The translations under genes and the position numbers were made by a program. Positions 18,839 to 27,573 of a stretch of DNA of 64,000 nucleotides are shown here, one piece after another. The notes under the pieces were generated by a model that searched no databases, had not been told where the DNA came from, and saw nothing but the letters and a program-made list of their open reading frames with translations. Numbering within the stretch: position 1 is the first letter of the stretch; each line of letters opens with the position of its first letter. This stretch comes from Pseudomonas sp. TH43 (GTDB lineage: Bacteria; Pseudomonadota; Gammaproteobacteria; Pseudomonadales; Pseudomonadaceae). Where the stretch lies: assembly GCF_016650635.1 (NCBI RefSeq), contig NZ_JAEKFI010000003.1, forward strand, positions 186,001 through 250,000, written 5' to 3'.

Positions 18839-20143
18839 ATGCCTCTGACTCGCAAAGCCTACCGCGCCGCCATCCTGCACAGCATCGCCGACCCCGCCGA
18901 GGTCGGGATCGAAGCCTCCTACGAATATTTCGAGGATGGCCTGCTGGTGGTCGATGGCGGCAAGATCAGCGCCCTCGGCCACGCCAGCGATCTGCTGCCA
19001 ACCCTGCCGGCTGACATTGAAATCGAGCACTACAAAGACGCCCTGATCACCCCAGGCTTCATCGACACGCACATCCACCTGCCGCAAACCGGCATGGTCG
19101 GTGCCTACGGCGAGCAACTGCTCGACTGGCTGAACACCTACACCTTCCCTTGCGAAAGCCAGTTCGGCGACAAGGCTCACGCCGATGAAGTGGCGGACAT
19201 TTTCATCAAGGAACTGCTGCGTAACGGCACCACCACGGCGCTGGTATTCGGCAGCGTGCACCCGCAATCGGTGAAGTCGTTCTTCGAAGCGGCCGAGAAG
19301 CTCGACCTGCGGATGATCGCCGGCAAGGTGATGATGGATCGCAACGCGCCGGACTATCTGACCGACACCGCCGAATCCAGCTACGTCGAGAGCAAAGCGC
19401 TGATCGAACGCTGGCACGGCAAGGGCCGCTTGCACTATGCGGTCACGCCACGTTTCGCACCGACCAGCACCCCGGAACAGCTGACCCTCGCCGGCCAATT
19501 GCTGACTGAATACCCGGATCTGTACATGCAGACCCACATCAGCGAGAACCTCAAGGAAATCGAGTGGGTCAAGGAACTGTTCCCGGAGCGCAAAGGCTAT
19601 CTGGACGTTTACGATCACTACCAACTGCTCGGCGAGCGCTCGGTATTCGCCCACGGCGTTCACCTGTGCGACGACGAGTGCGCGCGCCTGGCGCAAACCG
19701 GCTCGGCCGTTTCGTTCTGCCCGACGTCGAACCTGTTCCTGGGCAGCGGCTTGTTCAACTTGCCGATGGCCGAGAAGCACAAGCTCAATGTAGGCCTGGG
19801 CACTGATGTGGGCGGCGGCACCAGTTTCTCGTTGCTGCAAACGCTGAACGAAGCCTACAAGGTGATGCAACTGCAAGGTGCGCGGTTGAGTCCGTTCAAG
19901 TCGCTGTATCTGGCGACTTTGGGCGGTGCGCGGGCGCTGCGTCTGGAAGACCGGATCGGCAACTTGCAACCGGGTTCCGACGCCGACTTCCTGGTGCTGG
20001 ACTACAACGCCACGCCACTGTTGAGCTATCGCTTGAAGCAGGCCAACAACATTGCCGAGACGCTGTTTGTGTTGATGACGCTGGGCGATGACCGCACGGT
20101 GCAGCAGACGTACGCGGCGGGTGCGTTGGTGCATCAGCGCTGA
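18839..20143 (+). CDS. guaD: Guanine deaminase
   Basis: 434 residues of the amidohydrolase superfamily. Metal ligands are visible in DTHIHLPQTGMVGAYG (HxH), MQTHISEN and FAHGVHL, with the catalytic Asp in GTDVGGGTSFS. The enzyme hydrolyses guanine to xanthine plus ammonia, feeding XdhAB encoded just upstream. Length matches the bacterial GuaD family. GAGAACC precedes the ATG. A strong bidirectional terminator follows. Confidence 0.96.
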   Translation: MPLTRKAYRAAILHSIADPAEVGIEASYEYFEDGLLVVDGGKISALGHASDLLPTLPADIEIEHYKDALITPGFIDTHIHLPQTGMVGAYGEQLLDWLNTYTFPCESQFGDKAHADEVADIFIKELLRNGTTTALVFGSVHPQSVKSFFEAAEKLDLRMIAGKVMMDRNAPDYLTDTAESSYVESKALIERWHGKGRLHYAVTPRFAPTSTPEQLTLAGQLLTEYPDLYMQTHISENLKEIEWVKELFPERKGYLDVYDHYQLLGERSVFAHGVHLCDDECARLAQTGSAVSFCPTSNLFLGSGLFNLPMAEKHKLNVGLGTDVGGGTSFSLLQTLNEAYKVMQLQGARLSPFKSLYLATLGGARALRLEDRIGNLQPGSDADFLVLDYNATPLLSYRLKQANNIAETLFVLMTLGDDRTVQQTYAAGALVHQR

Positions 20144-20159
20144 TTTTTCCCAAGGCATA

Positions 20160-20198
20160 AAAAAATCCCCCGGTGGTGTTCACCCCGGGGGATTTTTT
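20160..20198. terminator. Bidirectional rho-independent terminator
   Basis: AAAAAATCCCCC and GGGGGATTTTTT arms with inner GG/CC pairs around a roughly 11-nt loop. It serves the convergent guaD and GntR genes. Confidence 0.9.
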
Positions 20199-20214
20199 GT
20201 TGCCCGTCAGATCG

Positions 20215-20301
20215 CCTTCGCGAGCAAGTTCGCTCCCACAGTTAACCTCATTTCCTCTGACAGAATGCGGTTGAATGTGGGAGCGAGCCTGCTCGCGAAG
20301 G
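20215..20301. repeat. REP pair (inverted)
   Basis: CTTCGCGAGCAAGTTCGCTC facing TGTGGGAGCGAGCCTGCTCG, placed between the terminator and the GntR stop codon. Confidence 0.9.
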
Positions 20302-20319
20302 GGTCGACTCGGTATCAGC

Positions 20320-21084
20320 TTAGAGCTTGGCCGCAGGGCGACCCGGCTTCTTGGTCTGCAACAAATGCGAGAACACCGCATGCAGATCGTCCGACGCGCC
20401 TTCCTCATCGAGGTTGAGCTTGCTGTCGATGTGATCCATGTGATGCATCATCAGGTTCACTGCCAGCTCGCCGTCGCGCTTTTCGATGGCGTCGATCAAC
20501 TGGGTGTGTTCGTCATAGGAACAGTGCGAACGGTTGCCGCTTTCATATTGGGCAATGATCAGCGAAGTTTGCGACACCAGGCTGCGCTGGAAGCTGATCA
20601 ACGGTGCATTCATCGCCGCTTCGGCCAGTTTCAGGTGAAACTCGCCCGACAGACGAATACCGGCGCCGCGATCACCGCGCGAGAAGCTGTCGCGCTCGTC
20701 GTTGACCATCTGGCGCAACTCGGCGATTTGCTCGGCGGTAGCGTGCTGCACAGCCAGTTCGGTAATCGCACGCTCGACCAGACGGCGGGCGAGGAACACC
20801 TGACGCGCTTCTTCGACGCTCGGGCTGGCGACTACGGCGCCACGGTTCGGCCGCAACAGTACGACGCCTTCATGGGCCAGACGCGACAACGCGCGGCGAA
20901 TGATGGTGCGGCTGACCCCAAAAATCTCCCCCAGCGCTTCTTCGCTCAACTTGGTGCCTGGCGCCAGACGCTGTTCGAGGATGGCCTCGAAGATATGCGC
21001 GTAGACAATATCGTCCTGGGTTCCGCTGCGGCCGGCTTTGCCTGCTCGCGGTTGTTTCTTGAGGGGTTGCAACTGTTCGTTCAT
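20320..21084 (-). CDS. GntR-family transcriptional regulator (FCD type), purine locus
   Basis: 254 residues. A basic N-terminal tail is followed by a winged helix (EAILEQRLAPGTKLSEEALG, SRTIIRRALSRLAHEGVV). The FCD ligand domain contains His/Asp residues of a probable metal site (GEFHLKLAEAA, DEHTQLIDAI, MMHHMDHI). The start MNEQLQPLKK is the first plausible ATG before the winged helix. It lies between guaD (convergent) and the BenE-type transporter (divergent), so control of purine uptake or catabolism is likely but not shown. A near-palindrome 93-104 bases upstream may be its operator. Confidence 0.88.
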   Translation of the reverse strand: MNEQLQPLKKQPRAGKAGRSGTQDDIVYAHIFEAILEQRLAPGTKLSEEALGEIFGVSRTIIRRALSRLAHEGVVLLRPNRGAVVASPSVEEARQVFLARRLVERAITELAVQHATAEQIAELRQMVNDERDSFSRGDRGAGIRLSGEFHLKLAEAAMNAPLISFQRSLVSQTSLIIAQYESGNRSHCSYDEHTQLIDAIEKRDGELAVNLMMHHMDHIDSKLNLDEEGASDDLHAVFSHLLQTKKPGRPAAKL

Positions 21085-21176
21085 GGGCACTCGAGTCGGG
21101 AGAACTGCGGCGAATAGACCGTGACTGTAATACGGCACAGTAGGTCGCTGGCAAGTATCGCGTAAAAAACACCGCG

Positions 21177-21188
21177 ATTGTACACAAT
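21177..21188. promoter_or_regulatory. Candidate GntR operator
   Basis: ATTGTACACAAT, a 12-bp near-palindrome (arms ATTGT/ACAAT), in the divergent region between the GntR gene and the transporter gene. GntR/FCD proteins commonly bind short AT-flanked palindromes of this kind. Assignment is by position only. Confidence 0.35.
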
Positions 21189-21299
21189 GGATGGTGGCAA
21201 CACGACTGTATGGCTGTTTGTGACCGCGGCTGTATTGCAACGATCCGTTACGATTGAGTTTAGGCTTGATCGCAGAATCCGCCTTCAGCGCACAACCCC

Positions 21300-21390
21300 T
21301 GTAGGAGTGAGCCTGCTCGCGATGGCGGTGTGTCATTCGAATTATTGTTGAATGACACACCGCCATCGCGAGCAGGCTCACTCCTACAAG
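21300..21390. repeat. REP pair (inverted, near perfect)
   Basis: Almost perfect 90-base palindrome built of TGTAGGAGTGAGCCTGCTCG and a GTGTCATTC/GAATGACAC inner arm. It is unusual in lying upstream of a gene start, 50 bases before the transporter ATG. The rest of the 355-base gap (21085-21439) holds only the candidate operator and promoters I could not pin down. Confidence 0.9.
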
Positions 21391-21439
21391 GGTTTGCGTC
21401 AAAGGGGACATCTTCACTGGTATAAGGAACATCGCCGTC

Positions 21440-22630
21440 ATGAATGACGCCACGCACACTCAACTGCGTCCCTTTTCCGACACATCGCCTTCGGCCATCG
21501 TCGCCGGGTTCATTGCGATGATGACCGGCTATACCAGTTCGCTGGTGCTGATGTTCCAGGCCGGGCAAGCGGCGGGCCTGAGCAGTGGGCAGATTTCTTC
21601 GTGGATCTGGGCGATTTCGATTGGTATGGCAGTGTGTTCGATTGGCCTGTCGCTGCGCTATCGCACGCCGATCACCATCGCCTGGTCGACACCCGGCGCG
21701 GCGTTGCTGATCACCAGCCTGGGCGGTGTCAGCTACGGTGAGGCCATCGGCGCCTACGTCACTTGCGCGGTACTGGTGACCATTTGCGGCCTGACCGGCA
21801 GCTTCGAACGACTGGTGAAAAAGATCCCGGCCTCCTTGGCAGCGGCATTGCTGGCGGGAATTCTGTTCAAGATCGGCAGCGAAATCTTCGTCGCCGCGCA
21901 ACACCGTACCGGTCTGGTGCTGGGCATGTTCTTCACTTATCTGGTGGTCAAGCGCCTGTCGCCACGCTATGCGGTGCTCGCGGCCCTGCTGATCGGCACT
22001 GCGCTGTCGGGCTTCATGGGACTGTTGGACTTCAGCGGCTTTCACCTGGAAGTGGCGACGCCGGTGTGGACGACGCCGCACTTCTCGCTGGCCGCGACCA
22101 TCAGCATCGGCATTCCGTTGTTCGTGGTGGCGATGACTTCGCAGAACATGCCTGGCATCGCCGTATTACGCGCTGACGGCTACAACGTCCCGGCCTCGCC
22201 GCTGATTACCACCACCGGTATCGCCTCGCTGCTGCTGGCGCCATTTGGCTCGCACGGGATCAACCTCGCGGCGATCAGCGCTGCAATCTGCACCGGGCCG
22301 CACGCCCATGAAGATCGCAACAAGCGCTATACGGCAGCGGTCTGGTGCGGGATTTTCTACGGGATTGCCGGAGTGTTCGGCGCCACGCTGGCCGCATTGT
22401 TCGCAGCGCTGCCGAAGGAACTGGTGCTGTCGATTGCGGCATTGGCGTTGTTTGGCTCGATCATCAATGGCTTGAGCATCGCCATGACGGAAGTGAAGGA
22501 GCGTGAGGCGGCGTTGATCACCTTTATGGTGACGGCGTCGGGGCTGACGCTGTTTTCCATTGGGTCGGCGTTTTGGGGGATTGTTGCGGGGGTGTTGACG
22601 TTGGTGATTTTGAATTGGCGCAAAGCGTAA
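21440..22630 (+). CDS. BenE-family proton symporter
   Basis: 396 residues with about 11-12 hydrophobic helices and no signal peptide. Sequence fits the benzoate/H+ symporter family: GFIAMMTGYTSSLVLMFQA at the N-terminus, ITIAWSTPGAALL, TSQNMPGIAVLRADGYNVP and GSHGINLAAISAAICTGPHA. BenE proteins are distant relatives of nucleobase transporters. There is no benzoate catabolic gene nearby, and the gene sits in a purine catabolic block, so a purine or related ring substrate is plausible (inference). Confidence 0.85.
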   Translation: MNDATHTQLRPFSDTSPSAIVAGFIAMMTGYTSSLVLMFQAGQAAGLSSGQISSWIWAISIGMAVCSIGLSLRYRTPITIAWSTPGAALLITSLGGVSYGEAIGAYVTCAVLVTICGLTGSFERLVKKIPASLAAALLAGILFKIGSEIFVAAQHRTGLVLGMFFTYLVVKRLSPRYAVLAALLIGTALSGFMGLLDFSGFHLEVATPVWTTPHFSLAATISIGIPLFVVAMTSQNMPGIAVLRADGYNVPASPLITTTGIASLLLAPFGSHGINLAAISAAICTGPHAHEDRNKRYTAAVWCGIFYGIAGVFGATLAALFAALPKELVLSIAALALFGSIINGLSIAMTEVKEREAALITFMVTASGLTLFSIGSAFWGIVAGVLTLVILNWRKA

Positions 22631-22638
22631 GGTCAAAA

Positions 22639-22790
22639 GCCCCTCACCCTAGCCCTCTCCCCGAGGGAGAGGGGACTGACCGAGGTGTTTGAAAGACATA
22701 CGCCGAAGTGGGATACGGAGTCGAACTCAAATTTTGAAAAGCCCATCAATCGGCCCCCTCTCCAGGGGGAGAGGGCTGGGGTGAGGGGTA
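22639..22790. repeat. Extragenic repeat, CCCTCACCCTAGCCCTCTCC family
   Basis: Inverted pair: CCCTCACCCTAGCCCTCTCC (22641-22660) and its complement ending at 22790, each half with its own GAGGGAGA/TCTCCCC hairpin. A second member lies at 34011-34190. Confidence 0.85.
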
Positions 22791-22834
22791 GATTCACCGC
22801 CAAACTAAAGCCGAACGCCCCTCACGCAGACGAA

Positions 22835-22866
22835 AAAAAACGGCGACCCGAAGGTCGCCGTTTTTT
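22835..22866. terminator. Bidirectional terminator between the transporter gene and yggL
   Basis: AAAAAACGGCGACC-CGAA-GGTCGCCGTTTTTT, a perfect 14-bp stem with a tetraloop. The minus-strand side ends yggL transcripts. Confidence 0.92.
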
Positions 22867-22871
22867 CAGTA

Positions 22872-23216
22872 TCACTTAGCCGCGTTGATCGGCTTTTCCG
22901 GATACCAAACGTCCAGCAGCGGGCTGACTTCATACTTGGTCAGCTCGGAGCGGGTTTTCAGCCAGGCTTCAACGGCAGCACGCTGCTCTTCGTTGACCGA
23001 GCCACGCTTCTGCAGGCAAACCAGACCGAAGTCATCGCCGCCAACATAACCCAGACCATTGGCTTCCATGGCTTCTTTGATGAAGGCTTCGAGGAAAGCG
23101 TCAATGGCTTCTTCGGACAAGTCTTCTTTGAAGTCCAGGTTCAGCTCGAAACCCAGCTCTTGAAATTCATCAACGCACAGTTTTTTGCGCAGACGCTGGG
23201 AACGGTTAGTCGCCAT
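22872..23216 (-). CDS. yggL: YggL family (DUF469) protein
   Basis: 114 residues, acidic after a basic N-terminus (MATNRSQRLRKKLCVDEF). It contains the family features FQELGFELN, SEEAIDAFLEAFI and GLGYVGGDDFG. YggL proteins have been linked to the 50S ribosomal subunit, but their role is not settled. A longer frame exists upstream; the ATG at 23216 is chosen because family members begin MATNRSQRLRKK and an AAGAGGA ribosome site precedes it. Confidence 0.9.
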   Translation of the reverse strand: MATNRSQRLRKKLCVDEFQELGFELNLDFKEDLSEEAIDAFLEAFIKEAMEANGLGYVGGDDFGLVCLQKRGSVNEEQRAAVEAWLKTRSELTKYEVSPLLDVWYPEKPINAAK

Positions 23217-23449
23217 TGGAACAATCCTCTTAAGTAAATACGGCCGGCACTTTACCAGTTTAAGCAATCGATTGCCCGACTCTCTGGACATACAGCCCGA
23301 CCGCCTGTAAAAAATCAGCGAATCGCCACCCCGGGGAAGGCACAATCGGTTACACCTTGGGGCATAATGCCGACACTTTCGTGACCACTGAGGGCTTTTT
23401 CATCCATGTCCTCGTCTTTTTCCCCCTCGGCTGTAGGGTTTTATTTCAT

Positions 23450-24910
23450 ATGATCAAATCGTTGCGTCCACTGTTTCTCGCCGGCCTTCTTCTGCCTCTG
23501 GCGCTGCCTGTTTCTGCTGCCACCATCAATACTTCCCTGACCCCCAACGTCGAAAAGGCCCTCAAGGCGAGCAAATTGCAGCCTAATGCCCTGTCGCTGG
23601 TGATGATCCCGCTGGACGGCCCGGGCACGCCAACCGTGTTCAACGCCGACGTCTCGGTCAACCCGGCCTCGACCATGAAGCTGGTCACCACTTACGCGGC
23701 GCTGGAAATGCTCGGCCCCAATCACCAGTGGAAAACCGAGTTCTACACCGACGGCGACCTGAATGGCGGCATCCTCAACGGCAACCTCTACCTCAAGGGT
23801 GGTGGCGATCCGAAACTGAACATGGAAAAACTCTGGCTGCTGATGCGCGACCTGCGCGCCAACGGCGTCACCCAGATCACTGGCGACCTGATCCTCGACC
23901 GCAACTTCTTCGTGCAGCCGCAGTTGCCGGAGTTCAACGATGACGGCAACGACGAGAACAAGCCGTTTCTGGTCAAACCCGACTCGTTGCTGGTCAACCT
24001 CAAGGCCCTGCGCTTTGTCGCCCGCAACGATAATGGCCGGGTGCTGATTTCGGTGGAGCCACCGATTGCCAGCGTGCGCATTGAAAACACCGTTAAAGCC
24101 CTGCCCTCCAAACAATGCACCGGCGGCGTGCGCTACAACCCGGTGCCAGAGGCTGATGGCAGCGTGACCGTGACCGTGGCCGGCCAGTTGGGCGAAGGTT
24201 GCAGCTCGCAGACTTATCTCTCGCTGCTCGACCACGCCACCTACACCGCCGGCGCCGTGCGGGCGATCTGGAAAGAACTCGGCGGCAGCATCCAGGGCAA
24301 GGATCGTCTGGCCGCAACCCCAAGCAACGCCAAACTGCTGGCGCGTGCTTATTCGCCGGATCTGGCGGAAATCATCCGCGACATCAACAAATACAGTAAC
24401 AACACCATGGCTCAGCAACTGTTCCTGAGCCTCGGACAAAAATTCCGCAACGACGCCGATGGTGACGACGCCAAGGCAGCGCAGCGCGTGGTGCGTCAGT
24501 GGCTGGCGAAGAAAGGCATCACCGCGCCGCACCTGGTGATGGAGAACGGTTCCGGTTTGTCCCGTGCCGAACGCGTCAGCGCGCGTGAAATGGCCGGCAT
24601 GCTGCAGGCCGCCTGGCACAGCCCGTATGCCGCTGAATACATCAGCTCGCTGCCGATTGCCGGCACCGACGGCACCATGCGCAAACGCTTGAAGACCACA
24701 GCAATGCGCGGTGAGGCTCACGTCAAGACCGGCACTTTGAATACCGTACGCGCGATTGCCGGCTTCAGCCGCGACGTGAATGGCAATACCTGGGCGGTGG
24801 TGGCGATCCTCAACGACAAGGCGCCGTTTGGTGCATCGTCGGTGCTGGATCAAGTGCTGCTGGATCTCTACAAACAGCCGAGATTGCCGCAGACCGCTTC
24901 GGTGCTGTAA
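23450..24910 (+). CDS. dacB: D-alanyl-D-alanine carboxypeptidase/endopeptidase (PBP4)
   Basis: 486 residues, class C low-molecular-weight penicillin-binding protein. Signal peptide MIKSLRPLFLAGLLLPLALP, cleaved after VSA. Active-site motifs are SxxK in NPASTMKLVTT, SxN in YSNNTMAQQ and KTG in HVKTGTLNT, with the large insertion domain between the first two. It trims or cleaves peptide cross-links in periplasmic peptidoglycan. The ATG at 23450 gives a clean signal peptide; an in-frame ATG 31 codons upstream does not. It is divergent from yggL. Confidence 0.96.
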   Translation: MIKSLRPLFLAGLLLPLALPVSAATINTSLTPNVEKALKASKLQPNALSLVMIPLDGPGTPTVFNADVSVNPASTMKLVTTYAALEMLGPNHQWKTEFYTDGDLNGGILNGNLYLKGGGDPKLNMEKLWLLMRDLRANGVTQITGDLILDRNFFVQPQLPEFNDDGNDENKPFLVKPDSLLVNLKALRFVARNDNGRVLISVEPPIASVRIENTVKALPSKQCTGGVRYNPVPEADGSVTVTVAGQLGEGCSSQTYLSLLDHATYTAGAVRAIWKELGGSIQGKDRLAATPSNAKLLARAYSPDLAEIIRDINKYSNNTMAQQLFLSLGQKFRNDADGDDAKAAQRVVRQWLAKKGITAPHLVMENGSGLSRAERVSAREMAGMLQAAWHSPYAAEYISSLPIAGTDGTMRKRLKTTAMRGEAHVKTGTLNTVRAIAGFSRDVNGNTWAVVAILNDKAPFGASSVLDQVLLDLYKQPRLPQTASVL

Positions 24911-24937
24911 CGCAAGCTAAGCAACATCACCAAACCC

Positions 24938-25028
24938 TGTGGGAGCTGGCTTGCCAGCGATAGCGGAGTGTCAGTCACCAAATATGCTGACTGGAATGAC
25001 CCTATCGCTGGCTTTCCAGCTCCCACAG
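24938..25028. repeat. REP pair (inverted)
   Basis: TGTGGGAGCTGGCTTGCCAG facing CTGGCTTTCCAGCTCCCACA between the convergent dacB and diguanylate cyclase genes. Confidence 0.9.
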
Positions 25029-25047
25029 GTTTGTGGTGTATCGAGTA

Positions 25048-27429
25048 TCAGCTCATCTGCTCGACGCGATCACGACCGTGCTGCTTCGCTGCGTAGACGC
25101 CTGAGTCCGCGCGCAACAGCAACGCATCTGCGCCCTCCCCCGGCCGCCAACTGGCGATGCCAAAACTTGCCGTGACCACGCCCACCACATCCACCGGTGA
25201 ACTGCGCAAACCCTGCCAGAGTTCGACCGCCAGCATGTATGCGTGCTCGCCATCGATGTCCGGGCACAGCACCATGAATTCCTCACCGCCCAAGCGGCAG
25301 AACACATCAGTGCGCCGCAGACGATGGCCAATGCGCTCACACACCGCTTGCAGCACCCGGTCGCCCACTGCATGGCCGTGCTGATCGTTGATCCGTTTGA
25401 AATGGTCGATGTCGAGCATGATCACCGACAACTCGCCACCGCCGCGCTCGACCCGGGCCATTTCGGTGGTCAGACGCTCCTGGAAATAGCGTCGGTTGTG
25501 AATTCCCGTCAGTGAGTCGGTCACCGACAGCGCCCGCAATTCTTCCTCCACACGCTTCAGATCGGAAATATCCGAGATGTAGCCGTGCCACAGCACGCCG
25601 CCACCCGGCAACTCTTCCGGCGACGCTGCGCCACGCACCCAGCGCAAACCGCGCTGGGGCAGTAGCACCCGGTATTCTTCGCGCCATGCGCTGAGATTGT
25701 CCGCCGAGGCACGAATCGAGGTGCGCACGCGCGTGATGTCTTGCGGATGGATGCGGGTGAAAATGGCTTCGGCGTCGAGCAGCAGCACGTCCGGCTCCAG
25801 TTCGTAGATCTCGCGAATGCCGTCGCTGGCGTAGATCACACTGAAGCGCCCGTTGAATTCCATCTTGAATTGATAGATGCCGCCCGGCACGTGCGCGCTG
25901 AGTTTCTTCAGCAGCACATCGCGCGCGGCCAGCACTTCGTGCACGCGCTTGCGTTCAGTGATGTCGATACAGATCGCCAGATGCCCAACCCACAAACCCT
26001 GTTCGTCGAGCACCGGGGTGGCGAGCATGTTCACCGGAATATGGCTGCCATCGCTGCGCACCAGCGTCCATTCGCGCGCTTCGTGACCGCCGACTTCGCC
26101 GCCCTCGACCAACATCGCATGGCACGTCGGGATACTTTTGCCGTAACGCGCGCTCAGTTCTGCCGAACGCGCGGTCAACTCACGGGGCAGGTGCAGGTTT
26201 TCCAGGGTCATGCGGCCGACCACGTCGGCGCTGCTGTAGCCGAGCATCTGCTCGGCGCCGGGGTTGAAGGTGTTGATCACGCCACGCAAGTCCGTGGCAA
26301 TGATCGCGACTTGGGTCGCAGCGTTCAGCACCCCGCGCAATTGGCCGTGGGTGCCGCGCAATTCCTTTTCACGCTCGTGCAACTCCTGAGTACGTAACTC
26401 GACCAGACGCAAGGCGCGCTGGCGTTGACTCACCAACACATAGAGCAACGCACTGAGCAGCAGGCTGAGCAACCCACCGAGGATGACCACGCTGCCGACC
26501 GACGAATGATTGGCCTGCATAAAGGCCTCGCTGGGCAGAATATCGACCTGATAATCGTGATCGGCCATGCGCAACAAACGCGTGGCTGACAGATCACTCG
26601 GCACCGGCTCGTTGGCCGATTCGAACAACACCTCGTGCTGATCATTGGTCGACAGATCGAGAATGCTCACCGATAGATAGTCATGAAACGCATCCGGCAA
26701 GCCGTCCGCCAGCAACTGACGCATGCTGATTACCGCCATCACGTAACCGAACGGACGCGACTGAGCATCGCGGGTCACCGGCGCCACCAAGAGCACGCCA
26801 CGCGCATAGGATGGCTCGATGCTGACCAGATGCATCGGTTGCGACACGGCCAGCCCGCGTAGTTTATCGGCGCGCTGCAGGGTGTCGCGACGCAACGGTT
26901 GCGCCAGCAGGTCATAGCCCAGTGGCGAGCCGAGACGACTTTGGGTCTGGCTGTACAGCACCGGCACGTACTCATCGCGAGGCGCAGCCAGTTGCAGTTC
27001 GCCTTGCGCATTCAGTTCACGGATGGTGAAGGTGCTCAGTCCCTCGTCACGCACGCGTTGCTCGAATGCGGCGCGCTCGGCACCACTGACTCGTACGGCA
27101 TACGAATAGGCTTGGGTACGCAGTAATAAAGGTTGGGTGTAACCGTCGAATTCGGCGCGGGACACCGATTCTGAGTTGGCGAAGAAGCGGCGCAGACCGT
27201 CGAGGCGTTGCTCCTGATCCTGAAAGCGCTCTTCGATGCGGCTGTAGCGTTCGTTGGCCAGCAGTTGAAAGCGCTGACGCAACTGTTGCTGAAACTGATT
27301 GAGGGTAGCCCAGGCGAGCAGCCCCGTGAGAATCCCGCCGGCAAGCAATACCAGCAGCGCGACCAGCCAGGCCGAGACTTCTTCGCTGATAAAACCCAGG
27401 ATCTTTGGGCGCACGGGGTGCAACGACAT
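25048..27429 (-). CDS. CHASE-PAS-PAS diguanylate cyclase
   Basis: 793 residues. A transmembrane helix (SAWLVALLVLLAGGILTGLL, about 19-38) is followed by a periplasmic CHASE domain, a second helix near 295-320 (VVILGGLLSLLLSALLYVLV) and two PAS/PAC units. The GGDEF domain follows, with the active loop GGEEF at 714-718. The product-inhibition site RRTD lies five residues before it, so the enzyme should make cyclic di-GMP under feedback control. There is no EAL domain. It is an inner-membrane receptor for an unknown small ligand. The gene is monocistronic and convergent with dacB. Confidence 0.92.
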   Translation of the reverse strand: MSLHPVRPKILGFISEEVSAWLVALLVLLAGGILTGLLAWATLNQFQQQLRQRFQLLANERYSRIEERFQDQEQRLDGLRRFFANSESVSRAEFDGYTQPLLLRTQAYSYAVRVSGAERAAFEQRVRDEGLSTFTIRELNAQGELQLAAPRDEYVPVLYSQTQSRLGSPLGYDLLAQPLRRDTLQRADKLRGLAVSQPMHLVSIEPSYARGVLLVAPVTRDAQSRPFGYVMAVISMRQLLADGLPDAFHDYLSVSILDLSTNDQHEVLFESANEPVPSDLSATRLLRMADHDYQVDILPSEAFMQANHSSVGSVVILGGLLSLLLSALLYVLVSQRQRALRLVELRTQELHEREKELRGTHGQLRGVLNAATQVAIIATDLRGVINTFNPGAEQMLGYSSADVVGRMTLENLHLPRELTARSAELSARYGKSIPTCHAMLVEGGEVGGHEAREWTLVRSDGSHIPVNMLATPVLDEQGLWVGHLAICIDITERKRVHEVLAARDVLLKKLSAHVPGGIYQFKMEFNGRFSVIYASDGIREIYELEPDVLLLDAEAIFTRIHPQDITRVRTSIRASADNLSAWREEYRVLLPQRGLRWVRGAASPEELPGGGVLWHGYISDISDLKRVEEELRALSVTDSLTGIHNRRYFQERLTTEMARVERGGGELSVIMLDIDHFKRINDQHGHAVGDRVLQAVCERIGHRLRRTDVFCRLGGEEFMVLCPDIDGEHAYMLAVELWQGLRSSPVDVVGVVTASFGIASWRPGEGADALLLRADSGVYAAKQHGRDRVEQMS

Positions 27430-27573
27430 AAAGGCAACTCACTACGCCAGTGTTCCGGGGAAGCCCCATTGGCCATGAGTGAGTTATAGCTATTAGCCAT
27501 TAATTTGGCTAGCACTGAACGGATCCAAGAGCCGTTAAAAATCAAGGCTCTGTGGATCCAGTGCTGTGCAGTG

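Noticed and set aside
22639-22790. Possible small RNA or terminator array after the BenE-type gene
   Set aside because: The sequence matches an extragenic repeat family found again at 34011-34190, which explains its hairpins.
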